NCBI GenBank assembly: GCA_026936325.1
Contig: JAPTHN010000015.1
Coordinates: 7,715,267 to 7,779,266, forward strand
DNA: 64,000 nucleotides
Reading direction: 5' to 3'
DNA from: Platynereis dumerilii
Lineage: Eukaryota > Annelida > Polychaeta > Phyllodocida > Nereididae
Position numbers and translations under genes: made by a program. The notes under the pieces were generated by a model. That model worked only from the letters and a program-made list of their open reading frames with translations, was not told the origin of the DNA and made no database searches. This document shows positions 11,544 to 22,736 of this stretch, piece after piece (position 1 is the stretch's first letter; each line of letters opens with the position of its first letter).

Positions 11544-11756
11544 ATGATACACACTGACAGTGGGCAATATGGGCCAGTCAAGGCAGCCTCCATGTCTCTA
11601 TCGTTCTTGCTTTGGCCACACTTTAAAACAGATTGCTTTGCTTCAACTATTCTAAATGTTGTTCAAAGATGCCCTATGTCTTGGAAGTACGTGTATTGTC
11701 AATTCCATTTCTCTACATATTCATTCATAGTTCTCATAAAACTCAGGATTGTATAA
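11544..11756 (+). other. Repeat-borne open frame, probably non-coding (70 codons)
   Basis: The same start recurs in all four units (27153, 41072 and 51570); unit 2 reads on to 27482 because of a local deletion. Comparing unit 1 with unit 4, I count three silent and six replacement differences, so there is no sign of purifying selection. The product resembles nothing I know. Confidence 0.2.
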
Positions 11757-12169
11757 ATGTCTTATTTGTCTTTATGTCCTTTGGCTCCCTTGTCTCTTCC
11801 TTTGTAAACTACAAAAATTACAAACAATTTCTGTCGAATTAATATTTTCGCTCTCATTTAAAAAGTGTGGAACAGAATAATAAAACAGTCATCAATTTTT
11901 CTTTCTGTTTAAGCATGACAAATCCACAAGAAATAAAGAAAATATGTTATATTCCAAATGATTCTCAACTTGTGAGAAAGAAACTAACTTGAGCTTAAAT
12001 TGTGCAAAACCTTTTGATTCCCTTTTCACATCTGTGAGTAGGCCTACTTTCTTTTAGATTTTTTTACAAAAACTCATGGGAGAGGTTGAAAGCCTTCAAA
12101 TTCCCATAGAAGATAGGGATTAGACAAGGTGTTTGTCACAGGGTGCTTATAGCTGGATGACAGGGAAAT

Positions 12170-12421
12170 GTGTCTTTTGGAGTCAAAGGGCACTTGCTGA
12201 AGGAGTTTAATCAAGAAGATACAATAGCACAGAGAAAGCTTCATCAGGAGGCCCTTTCCTTAGATGACGCCTCTAAGAAGAGACTATGTTGTAAGGTCTT
12301 GCTGAAGTGGAGATCTTTCTCTGAGATCAGGGTCTTTTTCTCCTTTTTCTCCCTTGTTGGTTATTCTTGGTTCTTTGTGGGTCTCTCTGCTCTTTCTGGT
12401 TCTTTCTGGTTCATTTTGTAG
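12170..12421 (+). other. Repeat-borne open frame, probably non-coding (83 codons)
   Basis: It recurs at 27659-27910, 41703-41966 and 52202-52453. The first 55 codons are nearly identical between units, and the differences I see there (for example Q/R, A/T, K/Q/T) change residues. The opposite strand is also open over the same stretch (for example 27485-27733). Conservation is at the DNA level and is best explained by recent duplication. Confidence 0.2.
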
Positions 12422-13703
12422 AGTTGTTCTGACATGGCTATCTGCTTAGCTCTCTTTTAAACTCCTACTCTTTTCTATATATATATGGACAGAAGGTTGA
12501 CAAGAGTTATTCATGAAATTTGAATTATCTTGCTCTTTATTACTACCAATGCCTCATTTGCTCCCTCTGGATGTTCTGCAAAATCATTTGACACTTTATT
12601 TTTAAAAATTGTAAACATATATCAACGGTTGAAAAGGCTTCTATCTTTGCTGCAATGTCTTCTTCTTCTACAATTATGATTCTTTCTCAATCTTCAAAAT
12701 GACTCTTCCAAAATCTGACTCAAACAGCATGGTTTCTTCAACTTCTGACTGTCTCTTGCAATTTACATATTGATTTATTATACTGTCCGCTTCTCACTCT
12801 TTCTCCAAAAGACTGTTTCAAACTCAGTTTGACTCTCTACAGAAGCCTTCCAACAGACTGTTGCAGACTCACTTTGACTCTCTCCAAAAGCCTCTGACAG
12901 AATCATTCGTATTTCGATGTCTTCTGTCGGACTCTGTTGTACGCTCCAGACTCCAGCTAAATATTTTTTTGGACTCAAAACCACAACAACCAGTGAGAGT
13001 GTTCTAAAGGAAGTCTCTCAATATGTAGACTCTATTGGTTGGGATGGCTAAATACCTTTAGAGCATTAGCTGACGTCACTTTGGAACCAAAGAGCCATTG
13101 CCTTGATTTGAAAAGGTCAGTTGGTGGCCATTGATGTTTGCGGATTGGAACAACCACACAAAGTAGTCTCAGCGAAGTTCTGAGTTGTGATTTTAATTTA
13201 GAATTCTGTTGCTGTATGAGGCAGATGGTTATATGGTGATTCTTAGTGACTAATAGAATTTTCATCTTTAATATTGGACTATAATTACTTTGTTTATTCC
13301 TAATAAATATCAAGGAGTCTGTGTAATACGAACCAAGTTCTAATATTGTTGCCTTCAAAAGTTTAATGACCGCCTCTTCGATATGCAGCTTAGAAGTCCT
13401 CAACAGATTGCACTCCATATTCAAATTATATACCAATGCATAGACACTATACCAAGTACAACCACTGTGGCATCTCTCTCAAAGAGGTGTCGCTGCAAAC
13501 CTTTACCCAGAAACAACAGCCTGGCATATGATATAAAGGCTCTATATTCCGTCTGGCTTTGTATTTGCGGCGGAATATCTTAGATTCCTGCGGCACCGCG
13601 TCTTTATGAGATCATCCCTGGGCGCAATAGAAAAACAATGAGCATTCATCAGGAAGATGACAACGTATGATAGATAGCGTATTTGATTGCCTATGAATCT
13701 TTA

Positions 13704-13937
13704 TTAATCCGCGGTAGATGCGTGAGGCCGATCAGGGTGCCATGGCGATAAGGTCACCTCATATCTCCCATCCATTGATGCAGAAGTAAACTCTGACACC
13801 ACCTTGATGACATGATGGTTAGATGTCATGCTAAGAATCTCACAAGCTACTGAGAAAGGACTTCTTATTCTCATGCTGCAATAATATTTCACTTCTTTCA
13901 TGGCTGCCTGCTGTGATAACAAGTCACTGATCATCAT
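13704..13937 (-). other. Candidate 3'-terminal exon, unit 1
   Basis: A 77-codon frame found in all four units (29184-29417, 43236-43469, 53775-54008). Its stop TAA overlaps an AATAAA polyadenylation signal, in minus-strand sense GATTAATAAAG at about 13701-13711. This is the arrangement of a gene's last exon. The upstream reading in unit 1 (about 14000-14230) is broken by a small indel relative to unit 3. Between-unit differences include both silent and replacement changes. No family is recognised. Confidence 0.25.
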
Positions 13938-15609
13938 CGCATGTCACACAGCAACAAAAAGTCAGGACTCAAAGCAATTTGCCTACAAAACATGAATTGG
14001 GCTGCTCTTTATTGCTCCTGTTTGTTTACAGCAATTTGTAAAATCATCAAGCAATTTTCTTGCAATCTGATACCTCAATTTAATGCTTGAAAGTGTGCCA
14101 TCAAATTGTATCAATTAACGAGGCCACCCAGTGTTCAATGTTTAGCTTTATGAGCCAATTTCCAAACTATCATGGCCCCTGTTTTGAAAGCAATTGCTGT
14201 ACATGTGATCAAACTGTTAAGTCTACGCTGTAATGGCTGTTATGAGTTCGAGAATTTCCTGCATCATTCACACCAGCATTGATCCAGAGTATCTCTTGTT
14301 TTAATATAATTGTTGAGGTCTAGTAGGCATATATTTGTTTTCACAGGGAAATGTTTATTTCCTTATGTTTATGGCCATTTTACAATGCTGTATAAGATTG
14401 TAAATTATGTAATTCATGCAGACAGAAATGTAATAATGGTTATAAATAATTCTTATATCCTGAACACTGACTTTTATTGACAAATCTTTTTTCTATACAT
14501 TTTGTTTGGTGAACGTCAAACAATATTTTAACCATTCCTCGCTTTGTGATCACTAATATGGATGCAGATTCCTGTGATTCTCAATAACTCCTCTCTATTT
14601 ATTTTAAGCTCTGGCTATTAAAAACAACTTCCATGAGCATTTTTTTCGTGAGGTGTTCATGTCAATTCTCGCGCAACACAGCATCGACTACTTTATTTCT
14701 ACAGATATGCGCACTGTTACATTTTGCAATGTCCCTATTTACAGTGTACAGAAGCACAATGATACAACAGTCTGACTGAAATGGCTGTGGGCTACAATCA
14801 ACGGAGGATAATGGTCCAAATAAACCAACATTGGAGCTGCAATACAACAGTATCAGATAGTTGAGCAGTAATGTTCAGCTTGTCTGGCAATGAAGTAGCT
14901 CACAATGAACCTTGGGATCCTTGGGCACTGGTGTCAATGACAGGCAGAATTGCAAGCCTGAGGTTAAAGCATTTAGAAAAAACATGTCACAAGGCCAAAG
15001 CTGTTTAAGACTCAACTAAGTAAGTTTGGACATTTCCTTGAAAGAGAGTCGACTCATTTCCTTTTCGAAGCGTTTAATTTTGTTGTAATTGGCTCTGAGC
15101 GTGTCACATACACATGCCGCTGGAACTGGCCCCAGTGCTGAAATGTGAAATACCACTGTTAAATTCACCGTCGTGTACATTTGTTTGTAACATAAGAGCT
15201 GTCAAGATACTGTGCCTTCTAAAACTTTAATTGCAATGCAAAGATCGAGAAAAATATTTTGCATCGTTGTAAATTACAGTATCTTAGGCGACACTTTAGG
15301 AAAACTAAATTTCATATTGAAATTTATGAATTATGGGTCACGAATGTTCTTGTTGAGTCATGATCATATCACACCATTCCTTGAGAGGAGACCTATGCTG
15401 GTTTTAGTGTGAGCAGTAAGATGAAAGAACTATCCGATGACATTGACCCACAGTAGGAAACTTAATGCCGGTCTTTGTGAGTAAATTTAATTTGTCTAAC
15501 TACAAGTAACTTTAACTTCTCAACCACTCTACAGCTTAAATACTTGGAGTAAGTGTACTTTTACTGTAAATTATTTAAGAGTGCTGTTTACAAACAGCTT
15601 TCCCGACGA

Positions 15610-15700
15610 ATTGTGAGCTAGAATTGTGAGCTTCACTCGACGCATGCGAATCGGCAATATCAACGGTCAACCAAAGGTGATATAAAAGGCGATGGTTGGC
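15610..15700 (+). promoter_or_regulatory. Possible core promoter with TATA box
   Basis: The stretch from CACTCGACGCATGCG to GATATAAAAGGCG (TATA-like box 15681-15687) is almost unchanged in units 1-3 (33200-33275, 45120-45195). Units 2 and 3 carry AGATAAAA in place of TATAAAA. A start site 25-30 bp downstream would fall on or beside the ATG of the adjacent short frame, which is unusual for a protein gene. A non-coding transcript is equally possible. It is missing from unit 4 through a deletion. Confidence 0.3.
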
Positions 15701-15707
15701 TGGCTAA

Positions 15708-15830
15708 ATGTTGACAGTGACAATCACAGAATGGATTAAAGACAAGTTTAGACCGCAACCTGAAATCTGTCTGAACAATTTCAACAAGTGTTTGGGCCAA
15801 GTGTTTGGGCCAAGTGTTTACAGCATTTGA
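15708..15830 (+). pseudogene. Broken copy of the 61-codon short frame
   Basis: This is the unit 1 version of the frame at 33282-33467. It begins with the same ATG but ends after 40 codons, where the units 2 and 3 codon TGG (Trp) is TGA. It also has several replacement differences. The three copies share the TATA-like upstream segment. Confidence 0.3.
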
Positions 15831-16569
15831 TGCTGCCAAACTGTATTGAAATCTACTGGTGCAATGTATGGTTCACATGAACAACTTCTATGAAAACTTC
15901 CCTGACTGATTAAACATGCAACAGATAAACCACAGAAGTGTTAGAAAGGGGTACAAAGGTGTTATTGGAGGGATTACCAGCTTGGGTGACTCTCTTCTCT
16001 CTGTCCAAGATGAAAGTCAGACAAGCAAGAATCGAGTTGTTTATCTCACTGGAAAATGGGTATTTCAGCTAGAACACCTTTGGCTACATAATATGTGTTA
16101 TGGTTATGCTACATAATTTGTATCTATTTTAGGCTCCATTGTGTCATTGGCATGAATTACCATATTAGCAAAGAGTCTACAGATCAATTCGTGTAGAAGG
16201 TAGATCCAGACCTTAGCACCAAATAGGAATTATATTCGACAAAATAATGCCATAAACTATGAATGGCCCACATCATCTATAATGAGCAAAAATGATTTAC
16301 AACACATTCAGTAAAGTGCAGTGGCAAGTATAGGAAATTAGACCGAGTGAATATTTTATTCAACCCTCAATACACTGTTGTAGTCATGAATCACTACTCA
16401 GAAAATAATCAATGTCTTCATGATAATATTTCATTGAGTATAGATGGATAAACTTTTTTTTTTCAGTTGCTGATATTTTAAAATAGCATTAGTACAAAGT
16501 GAGTTTGTTGCAGTTCTGTTCTGGTTATGTTTTTTTCCACATTCCCAATAGTTCATAAAAATCTCAAAA

Positions 16570-16765
16570 TCTTGCACTTATGGTGCAGATCCAGATAGAT
16601 CCATAGTCTGATCCATAGAGACTGGTTTTCTCCATCAGTTGCCCTTGATTTTGCCACTAGGTGACCTTGGGCCTGCTATCTCTGACTTTGACCTTGTAGC
16701 TGATCCAATAACGGTCATATGTCTCGGTTAGTCTTCAGTTGGCTGGAGAAAAGCATCCCCAAGAC
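16570..16765. repeat. Inverted-repeat arm, unit 1 (left)
   Basis: About 190 bp whose reverse complement lies at 17875-18052. Unit 3 has the same pair (46104-46294 and 47441-47633). Unit 2 keeps only the left arm (about 34105-34290) and unit 4 only the right arm (about 57000-57190). The loop is about 1.1 kb. The arm carries two TGACCT hexamers and a TGATCCAATAACGG word. It may be the remains of a foldback element fixed before the array formed. Confidence 0.75.
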
Positions 16766-17874
16766 TGGCGCTTGCTTGTTTTCTTCTTTTATTCACCAGT
16801 TTTCCAATGACCTATGGCAAGTACAGCCTGCATTTCTTGACCTTCAGACCTTAAGCAGTTCTGACTCGAACTGGAACATGCGACCCTGTTGACCTCGAAT
16901 GACCTTTTTGATCTCTACCCCCTTAAGTTAACCGCTTGGACTCAAACAGTTTTTTTTTGCAAGACTGCAAAAAATGCAGACATCATAACAAGGAGATTCA
17001 AAGTCCACAATAAGTTGGACTTAAGGACTAACAAGCAGCAAATACGAATATAAAAGATACAAAGAAAACAAAAAGAGCACTTCATAGGTCCTTTAACCAG
17101 ACTGCAATGAACATAACATACTGTGTATACTTCAGCTCACCACAGAGCTAACAAGCAAACAAAAATAAAAATAAAGTTTGACAATAACACAAGCAGATGA
17201 CTTCAAGAACCTGCCCAGACTGCTCTGTATATGCATGGTTTGAAATCATCTTTAACAAAAGCTCCATATATATAACAAGGAAGCTGAATAAGAGGGGAAA
17301 ACAAGCTTCAGAAACCAAAAAGAAGCTCATCTATAGCCCACACAATGTGAACATGAAATCAAAGCAAAAAAGGAAGAGCCTAGACACTTTGTAACATAAA
17401 GATTGATAGAGAACTTTTTCTTTTTTGCTCCGCAGCAGTTGCTACATAAACCAGTGAGATGAAAGACGGTTACATCCCAATGTTACATGGAGTGGAATAA
17501 GAAACCTGTTTATTTCTGGCTGACGTTTTGTGGAATGGCTCCTATGAAGACATGATTCTGCCAAACTAGCCCTTCCTCTATTGGATATCTTCTACTACAT
17601 GTCCAGTGATGTTGGAATGGTCATAGCTCTCTGATGGCTTGGCTGGAGACCACCTACTTCACTGTAAAGCAGTCACTGAAACTTGACATTTGCTGCATAA
17701 AGTCTTCTCCAAGTGGTTGCATGATGATCCATATTTGTCAATTTTTGCATTCATGTCCATGGACATTCTAAGATTCCAATTAGTGCCATGGAGAAAATAT
17801 ATTGTGACAAAGAACACATTCTTTATGAAGCGCAGAATTGATATTTACCAAGTAAGCACTGGACTTGCGATACT

Positions 17875-18052
17875 TTGCTGCGGCAAACTGAAACTAACCG
17901 AGACATATGACTGTTATTGGACCAGCTACAAGGTAAAAGTCAGAGATGGCAGGCCAAAGGTCACCTAATGGCAAAATCAAGGGCAACTGAGGGATAAAAC
18001 CAGTCTCTGTGGGTCAGAGTATGGATCTATATGAATCTGTACAAAAAGTGCA
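17875..18052. repeat. Inverted-repeat arm, unit 1 (right)
   Basis: The reverse complement of 16570-16765. The matching words include AACCGAGACATATGACTGTTAT and AGAGATGGCAGGCC read against the other arm. Similarity is high but not perfect. Confidence 0.75.
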
Positions 18053-18460
18053 CAGTGTCTAGATATTTCAAAATAAGAAAAAAAATGAACGAAACGCATC
18101 GACAACTGCAACAAACCTTGTATGCACAACGAGCAGCTTCTATACCAAAAGGAGGATTTGGCTTTCAGGTTCACAGAAGATAGCTGATTGTGCTTTCATG
18201 TTTTCATAAATGGTTATCAATACTTTTAAGTTGTCATTGAATAGTAGACCGTGATCCAGTGAAAAATGTCACCCTTGATCCGAATATATCAATTAAAAGG
18301 TTATATGTGAAGGGCTTTACTAAAATTAATGCTTCTCACTGTAATATTTCTTAACATTGATTCCAAGGAGTTGCCTTTAGTCTTTCAGAAATTGTATGCA
18401 TTACAGGTCAATTTTACTGTGTATTGCAGCCTTAATGCTGCTACCTAGTGTACAAGCCAT

Positions 18461-18664
18461 CAGCAGGCTGCCAGCAGGCTGCCAGCAGGCTGCCAGCAGG
18501 CTGCCAGCAGGCTGCCAGCAGGCTGCCAGCAGGCTGCCAGCAGGCTGCCAGCAGGCTGCCAGCAGGCTGCCAGCAGGCTGCCAGCAGGCTGCCAGCAGGC
18601 TGCCAGCAGGCTGCCAGCAGGCTGCCAGCAGGCTACCAGCAGGCTACCAGCAGGCTACCAGCAA
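18461..18664. repeat. 11-bp minisatellite, expanded in unit 1
   Basis: About 18 copies of AGGCTGCCAGC. The last three carry a shared variant AGGCTACCAGC. The same place holds only two or three copies in unit 2 (35464-35503), unit 3 (48130-48171) and unit 4 (57634-57672). Because 11 is not a multiple of 3, the two overlapping plus-strand frames (18396-18695 and 18448-18669) read an 11-residue Gln/Ala/Ser/Leu/Pro/Cys repeat. These are by-products. Confidence 0.95.
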
Positions 18665-19244
18665 GTTAGGACAACTTGCCTTATGTAGTCTGTAGCCAGG
18701 AGTCCAGTTGTTTATCTAAGGAATAATGACCCTGTATCCATATGTCACAGCAGAATATTGAGCATGGCATTTCTCCTGTCATCTCCCAATGCCATTACAG
18801 AAGACCTAAGTTGCCTCCCACTTAATGGAAGCAATATGATCTTTTGCAGAGTTCAGGCTGATGGCAGATGACACTCATTTATACTTAATACTCCCATCAA
18901 GAGGAGTTGGCATTTTTTGGTATCGACTCCTTATTTATAGCATCCTTTTTGCCTTTTTTGGCCCTTGTTTTGTCTTTTCGAGGCATTCAGTTAATAGAAT
19001 AGGTAATAGGTTGCAGATGGTTCATTATTACAAATGAATATGTCATTGCTTAATGTATGGATTCCTGTCCGACGGAAATAATTGCATGTATGATGAGGTC
19101 CAAACAAACTCTACGCACTCACAAAATAAAGTTAAGAAGTCTCACATACTTATCATATTTTGTGGATGTCAAAGTAATTTAGCCGAAAGAACCAATTGCA
19201 GTTCACGCAGAGAGTTTTTTCACACATGAATACAGAAACTCCAT

Positions 19245-19320
19245 GGACTATAGGCCTAATGGTTGATGTGCTGGCAGAAGAATCGATTGGCTTTTCAAGA
19301 CATGGGTTCTACTCTTGCTA
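19245..19320 (+). mobile_element. Degenerate tRNA-like SINE head, unit 1
   Basis: TAGGCCTAATGG (19251-19262) resembles an A-box and GGGTTCTACTC (19304-19314) a weak B-box, with tRNA-like spacing. The complete SINE at 1716-2017 has a very similar A-box side (GGCCTAATGGTTAAGAG). Copies lie at 48754-48828 and 58265-58334, so the insertion predates the array. Confidence 0.4.
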
Positions 19321-20489
19321 AAGATTGTAAATGTAGAGACAGAACCCTGAAAGTTATATAAGCAGCGTAAAGACAAGTAAAATTGCGTGCGTCAGTTATC
19401 AGCAATAGACAGCCGATAATTTGAATGTGTATTACTGACTGGTAAGTTTCAATCCTCCCTCACCTCATTGCTGTTTACTCATCCTAAAAGGCCTACCAGG
19501 TGCATAAATACAGGAAAAAAGCCCTAATCATCCATCCGTGCACCTACTTTAAAGAAGCAGGCTACAGACTTCTCCGGATTATGGAACATAATTTGTCACA
19601 ATGAAATGGCCCAGTTGTGTATCAATAATGAGAGGACACATCTGCCATGTACGGTGGCACAGGCATTACCATTAGTAAAAGAATGGAATGCTGTCAATGT
19701 TTTTCCCTCAATTATAATGATTAACTTGGACTTACTGTTCTTTTATATCCCCATCACGGCAGTTTAAAAAATCCTGGGAAAAGAACAGATAGCAAGCACT
19801 AAGGAGCTTGTAGAAGATGGTAAACCTATTAACTATATAAGTAGCAGGGAAACAGGGCATTTAAAAACATAGCTAAAATAGATTGCACTAAATCATGAAA
19901 GAAGTCACAATATAAGCATAATTGGAAATCTGATAGGCCCTACATGGTAATAAGAGCTAAGGTTTTCATGTCTTAATTTCTCTGCATCTAGAGAGTTGAT
20001 TTGGACAATGTAATTGACCAAACAATGACTGATTTGGGGAAAATTAAGCCTGGACAGTGCAAAGTAGTGCTTAGTGGGCTTCAATATATAATTTAAATTT
20101 AAATCTAATGAAAGAAACATGGTTTTGATGAACCATTGAAGGATACTTGCAGATTTGAAACCTAGGACTGCCCCTAGAATTGAATTATGTTTTAACCAGT
20201 CTCCTTGAAGATGTTGAAAGAAACAAATTCTGAACCCAACACAGTTTTAAAATAACAGCCCATTTCAGAGATAAAACTAGAATCGCAAGCGATGATAATA
20301 TGACCGCGGGCAGTGCTGGATGCCTTTTGGTTGCAATCAAGTGTGATTGCCTCGGTCCCTAAAAGATAAATAACGATCTGTGTATTGAGTGCAGCTCATT
20401 TAGCCCTGGGGTAAAAAAGCTCAATTGTATAATAATAAAGATGTACATAGTCGAGTCTATGGCATATTGGCGCCTCTATTTGAGGGGGC

Positions 20490-20990
20490 TGTGTGTGTAG
20501 GCCCATCTGTGTGAGTCCGCCCATCTGTGCGTGCACGGCCTTCGTTTGCACGCCTATTCGTATGGCCATATGTGTGTGTGCACGCCCATATGTACGCCCG
20601 TCTGACTGTATGTATACGCCCATATGAGCATGCCCGTTGTGTGTGTAAGCCCATGTGTGCACGCACGCCCATCTGTGTGTGCATGCCCATCTGTATGACC
20701 ACATGTGTGTGGACGCCCATGCGTGTGTGGACGCCCATGTGTGTGTGGACAGCTGGATGCCCATGTGTGTGCGGATGCCCATGTATGTGTGCAGGGTCAC
20801 TTGTGTGTACACAAACACCTGTCTATGCAAGCCCACCTGTATGCCTAGCTGTGTGGGCATGTGCAGCTGTACACTCATCCGTGTGTATGTCCACGTGTAA
20901 TCCCATCTGTGTGTGTATGCCCATGGGTGTGTGTACACCCATGGGTGTATACAGCCATTGGTATATACACCCATTGATATATAAACAATC
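20490..20990. repeat. Degenerate minisatellite of 12-18-bp periods
   Basis: Irregular repetition of a motif near ACGCCCATNTGTGTGTGT. Spacing varies, mostly in multiples of 3, so frames stay open on both strands: 204 codons on minus (20396-21010, with repeated Thr-His-Met-Gly-Val) and 163 codons on plus (20527-21018, Cys/Val/Met-rich). Both frames arise from the repeat, with no domain, so I do not call them genes. Confidence 0.85.
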
Positions 20991-21010
20991 TTCAGTATAC
21001 ACTCGCCCAT

Positions 21011-22728
21011 GTCAGTAAACTGTCATGATAAGTAGACCAACTGACCTGCCACCTGACCTGCCTGCCTACCTACCTACTTATCTATTGCTAGTCCCTTTGA
21101 TAAGGCTGGCCTGCTATACCAATTGAATATCGGTTCCCCTGGCGGCAACTTTTTGCTGTAGTCGGTCTTACTTTAGCCTGTGGATTTTAAATGTACCCAT
21201 TTAACCTGTTGTGTGGATGTTAATATGAACTATTTTATCAAATGCATGGGATTACTCTTACGCAGCCCAAACTACGCAGCTATGCGGTTCGCCAAGATCA
21301 GGCGGTTCATTACAGGAATTGATGATGATGATGAAACACTTCTGTAAAAGAGTTGACCAATGCTGAATGATAGGCCTAATTGCATTTAGAGATTTGACAC
21401 TTTAATACCAATTAATCAGACAATGACACTTCAATGCCTATCATAAACTTTCAGTTCAATGCCAATCATGCATTGATACAATGCAGAAGCACTAACTTAC
21501 AGGTACTTACAGGTCGTCTTCTGACTTGAATAGGCCTAACACCAAATGTAGGCCTAATAATAATAATAATATGAGGAGTTATACAGCTTAGATTTACTAA
21601 CTCAAGTTAATTTCGGCGGCGGCGCTTGTCATATTTTTTGGTGGCTAAGCTGACAAGATTCAGCCAACTTCGACTTGACAGTTTGGCGGCAGTGGCTAAT
21701 TTTGGCAGCACTTCCGGGCTCAAGCCCCAGCAGTGAAAGGTCCAGTAATCCCCCCCCCCACATTATCTGGATCCCCCCCTGACGAATTAGTTAAAGAGAC
21801 TTACTGCAGCCTACCTTTCCACAATGGCCTAGACGCTATCTACCATAGACAGGAAACCCCCCAGAAGACTGTCTAATAGGCCTAGGCATCAGAAATTTTA
21901 TAATGCCCATGAATCAGAACCAAAATACAAGAGCACAAATTTAAAGACTCTTGTCAAGATTTGTCAGCGCACTGGACGCTGATAAACTTACAATTTAAAA
22001 GTCATTGCCATAAACCGGATGTTTTTAATACCAGAGTGAACACTTCCATATGTGACATTCCTTTATTTTTCATGCCACACTGTTCAACTTGGTGAATTGC
22101 TACCTTGGAGAAATGCAATGATAACTACCTGTAATTGGGACTAATGGTCATTTAATGCTCCCTGATACAAGAAAGGATTGAGACCTTCTCATTCATCCCA
22201 TGCCATTATTTATCCACTTATTGATTTATTTATTTATTCACTGACTTAGTTATTCTTACATTTATCTATTTATTCATTTATCTAGCTACGTGCTTATTTA
22301 TATATTTATCACGCTCATCCGTCCATTGATCCATCCGATCATAAAATTACTTAAAATTTATCAGTATTCCTTTGCTCTATATCTTGAAAAACTCTTTATC
22401 ATGTTGAATTGTTTGTAACAAGTTTGGACTGTTTTTTCTTGGTTGTCTGGCAATTGAAATTAACTACTAAAACTGTATTCTGCCTTTGCAGAATGGTCAC
22501 AGGTGATGGTTTTTTAATTTCACAAAGCATAAACAGGCGTTTCTGTCATTTGACAACTATTAAAGCAACTATTACTAATATTAGCAACCGAGATATGCTG
22601 ATGGCTATTTAAGACGCAGGAACAGACGCCCAACACTAGACGCGCCAAGACAGACGTACAGTCAACACCTGAGTGGGGGCCAATAACTGCGAAAGTTACG
22701 GCCAACTAAGCTATGAAGCTACAAAGAT
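21011..22728. other. Low-information stretch inside the insertion
   Basis: CCTGCCTACC-type simple sequence occurs near 21040-21090, C-runs near 21750-21780 and TTTA-rich simple sequence at 22205-22310. There is no credible gene. Confidence 0.4.
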
Positions 22729-22736
22729 GTCTGAAC

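Larger units (their letters stand above)
10285..19341 (+). repeat. Tandem unit 1 (about 9.06 kb)
   Basis: The first of four direct copies of a complex unit. It starts at GAACCCTGAAAGTTA and carries in order: a leader (10285-10800), a long minus-strand frame (10845-11285), conserved 70- and 83-codon frames, a minus-strand candidate exon region (13380-14230), a very conserved stretch at 14860-15090, a TATA/short-ORF segment (15610-15900), TGACCT-rich DNA (16580-16930), an inverted-repeat pair, and a conserved tail (18660-19020). Unlike units 2 and 3 it passes straight into the next unit without an N block (junction near 19333). Its 11-bp minisatellite is strongly expanded. Confidence 0.9.

Noticed and set aside
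13920-13950. C/D-box snoRNA suggested by GATGATGA
   Set aside because: No D box at suitable distance and no terminal stem on that strand.
15900-18460. CRISPR-like or satellite array from recurring conserved words in the units
   Set aside because: The spacing reflects duplication of units of about 10 kb, with no short regular repeat and spacer pattern.
18396-18695. 99-codon Gln/Ala/Pro-repeat protein
   Set aside because: Entirely derived from the 11-bp minisatellite and absent in the other three units.
20396-21018. 204- and 163-codon frames on opposite strands
   Set aside because: Both are read from a degenerate short repeat with spacing in multiples of three. No domain or gene structure.
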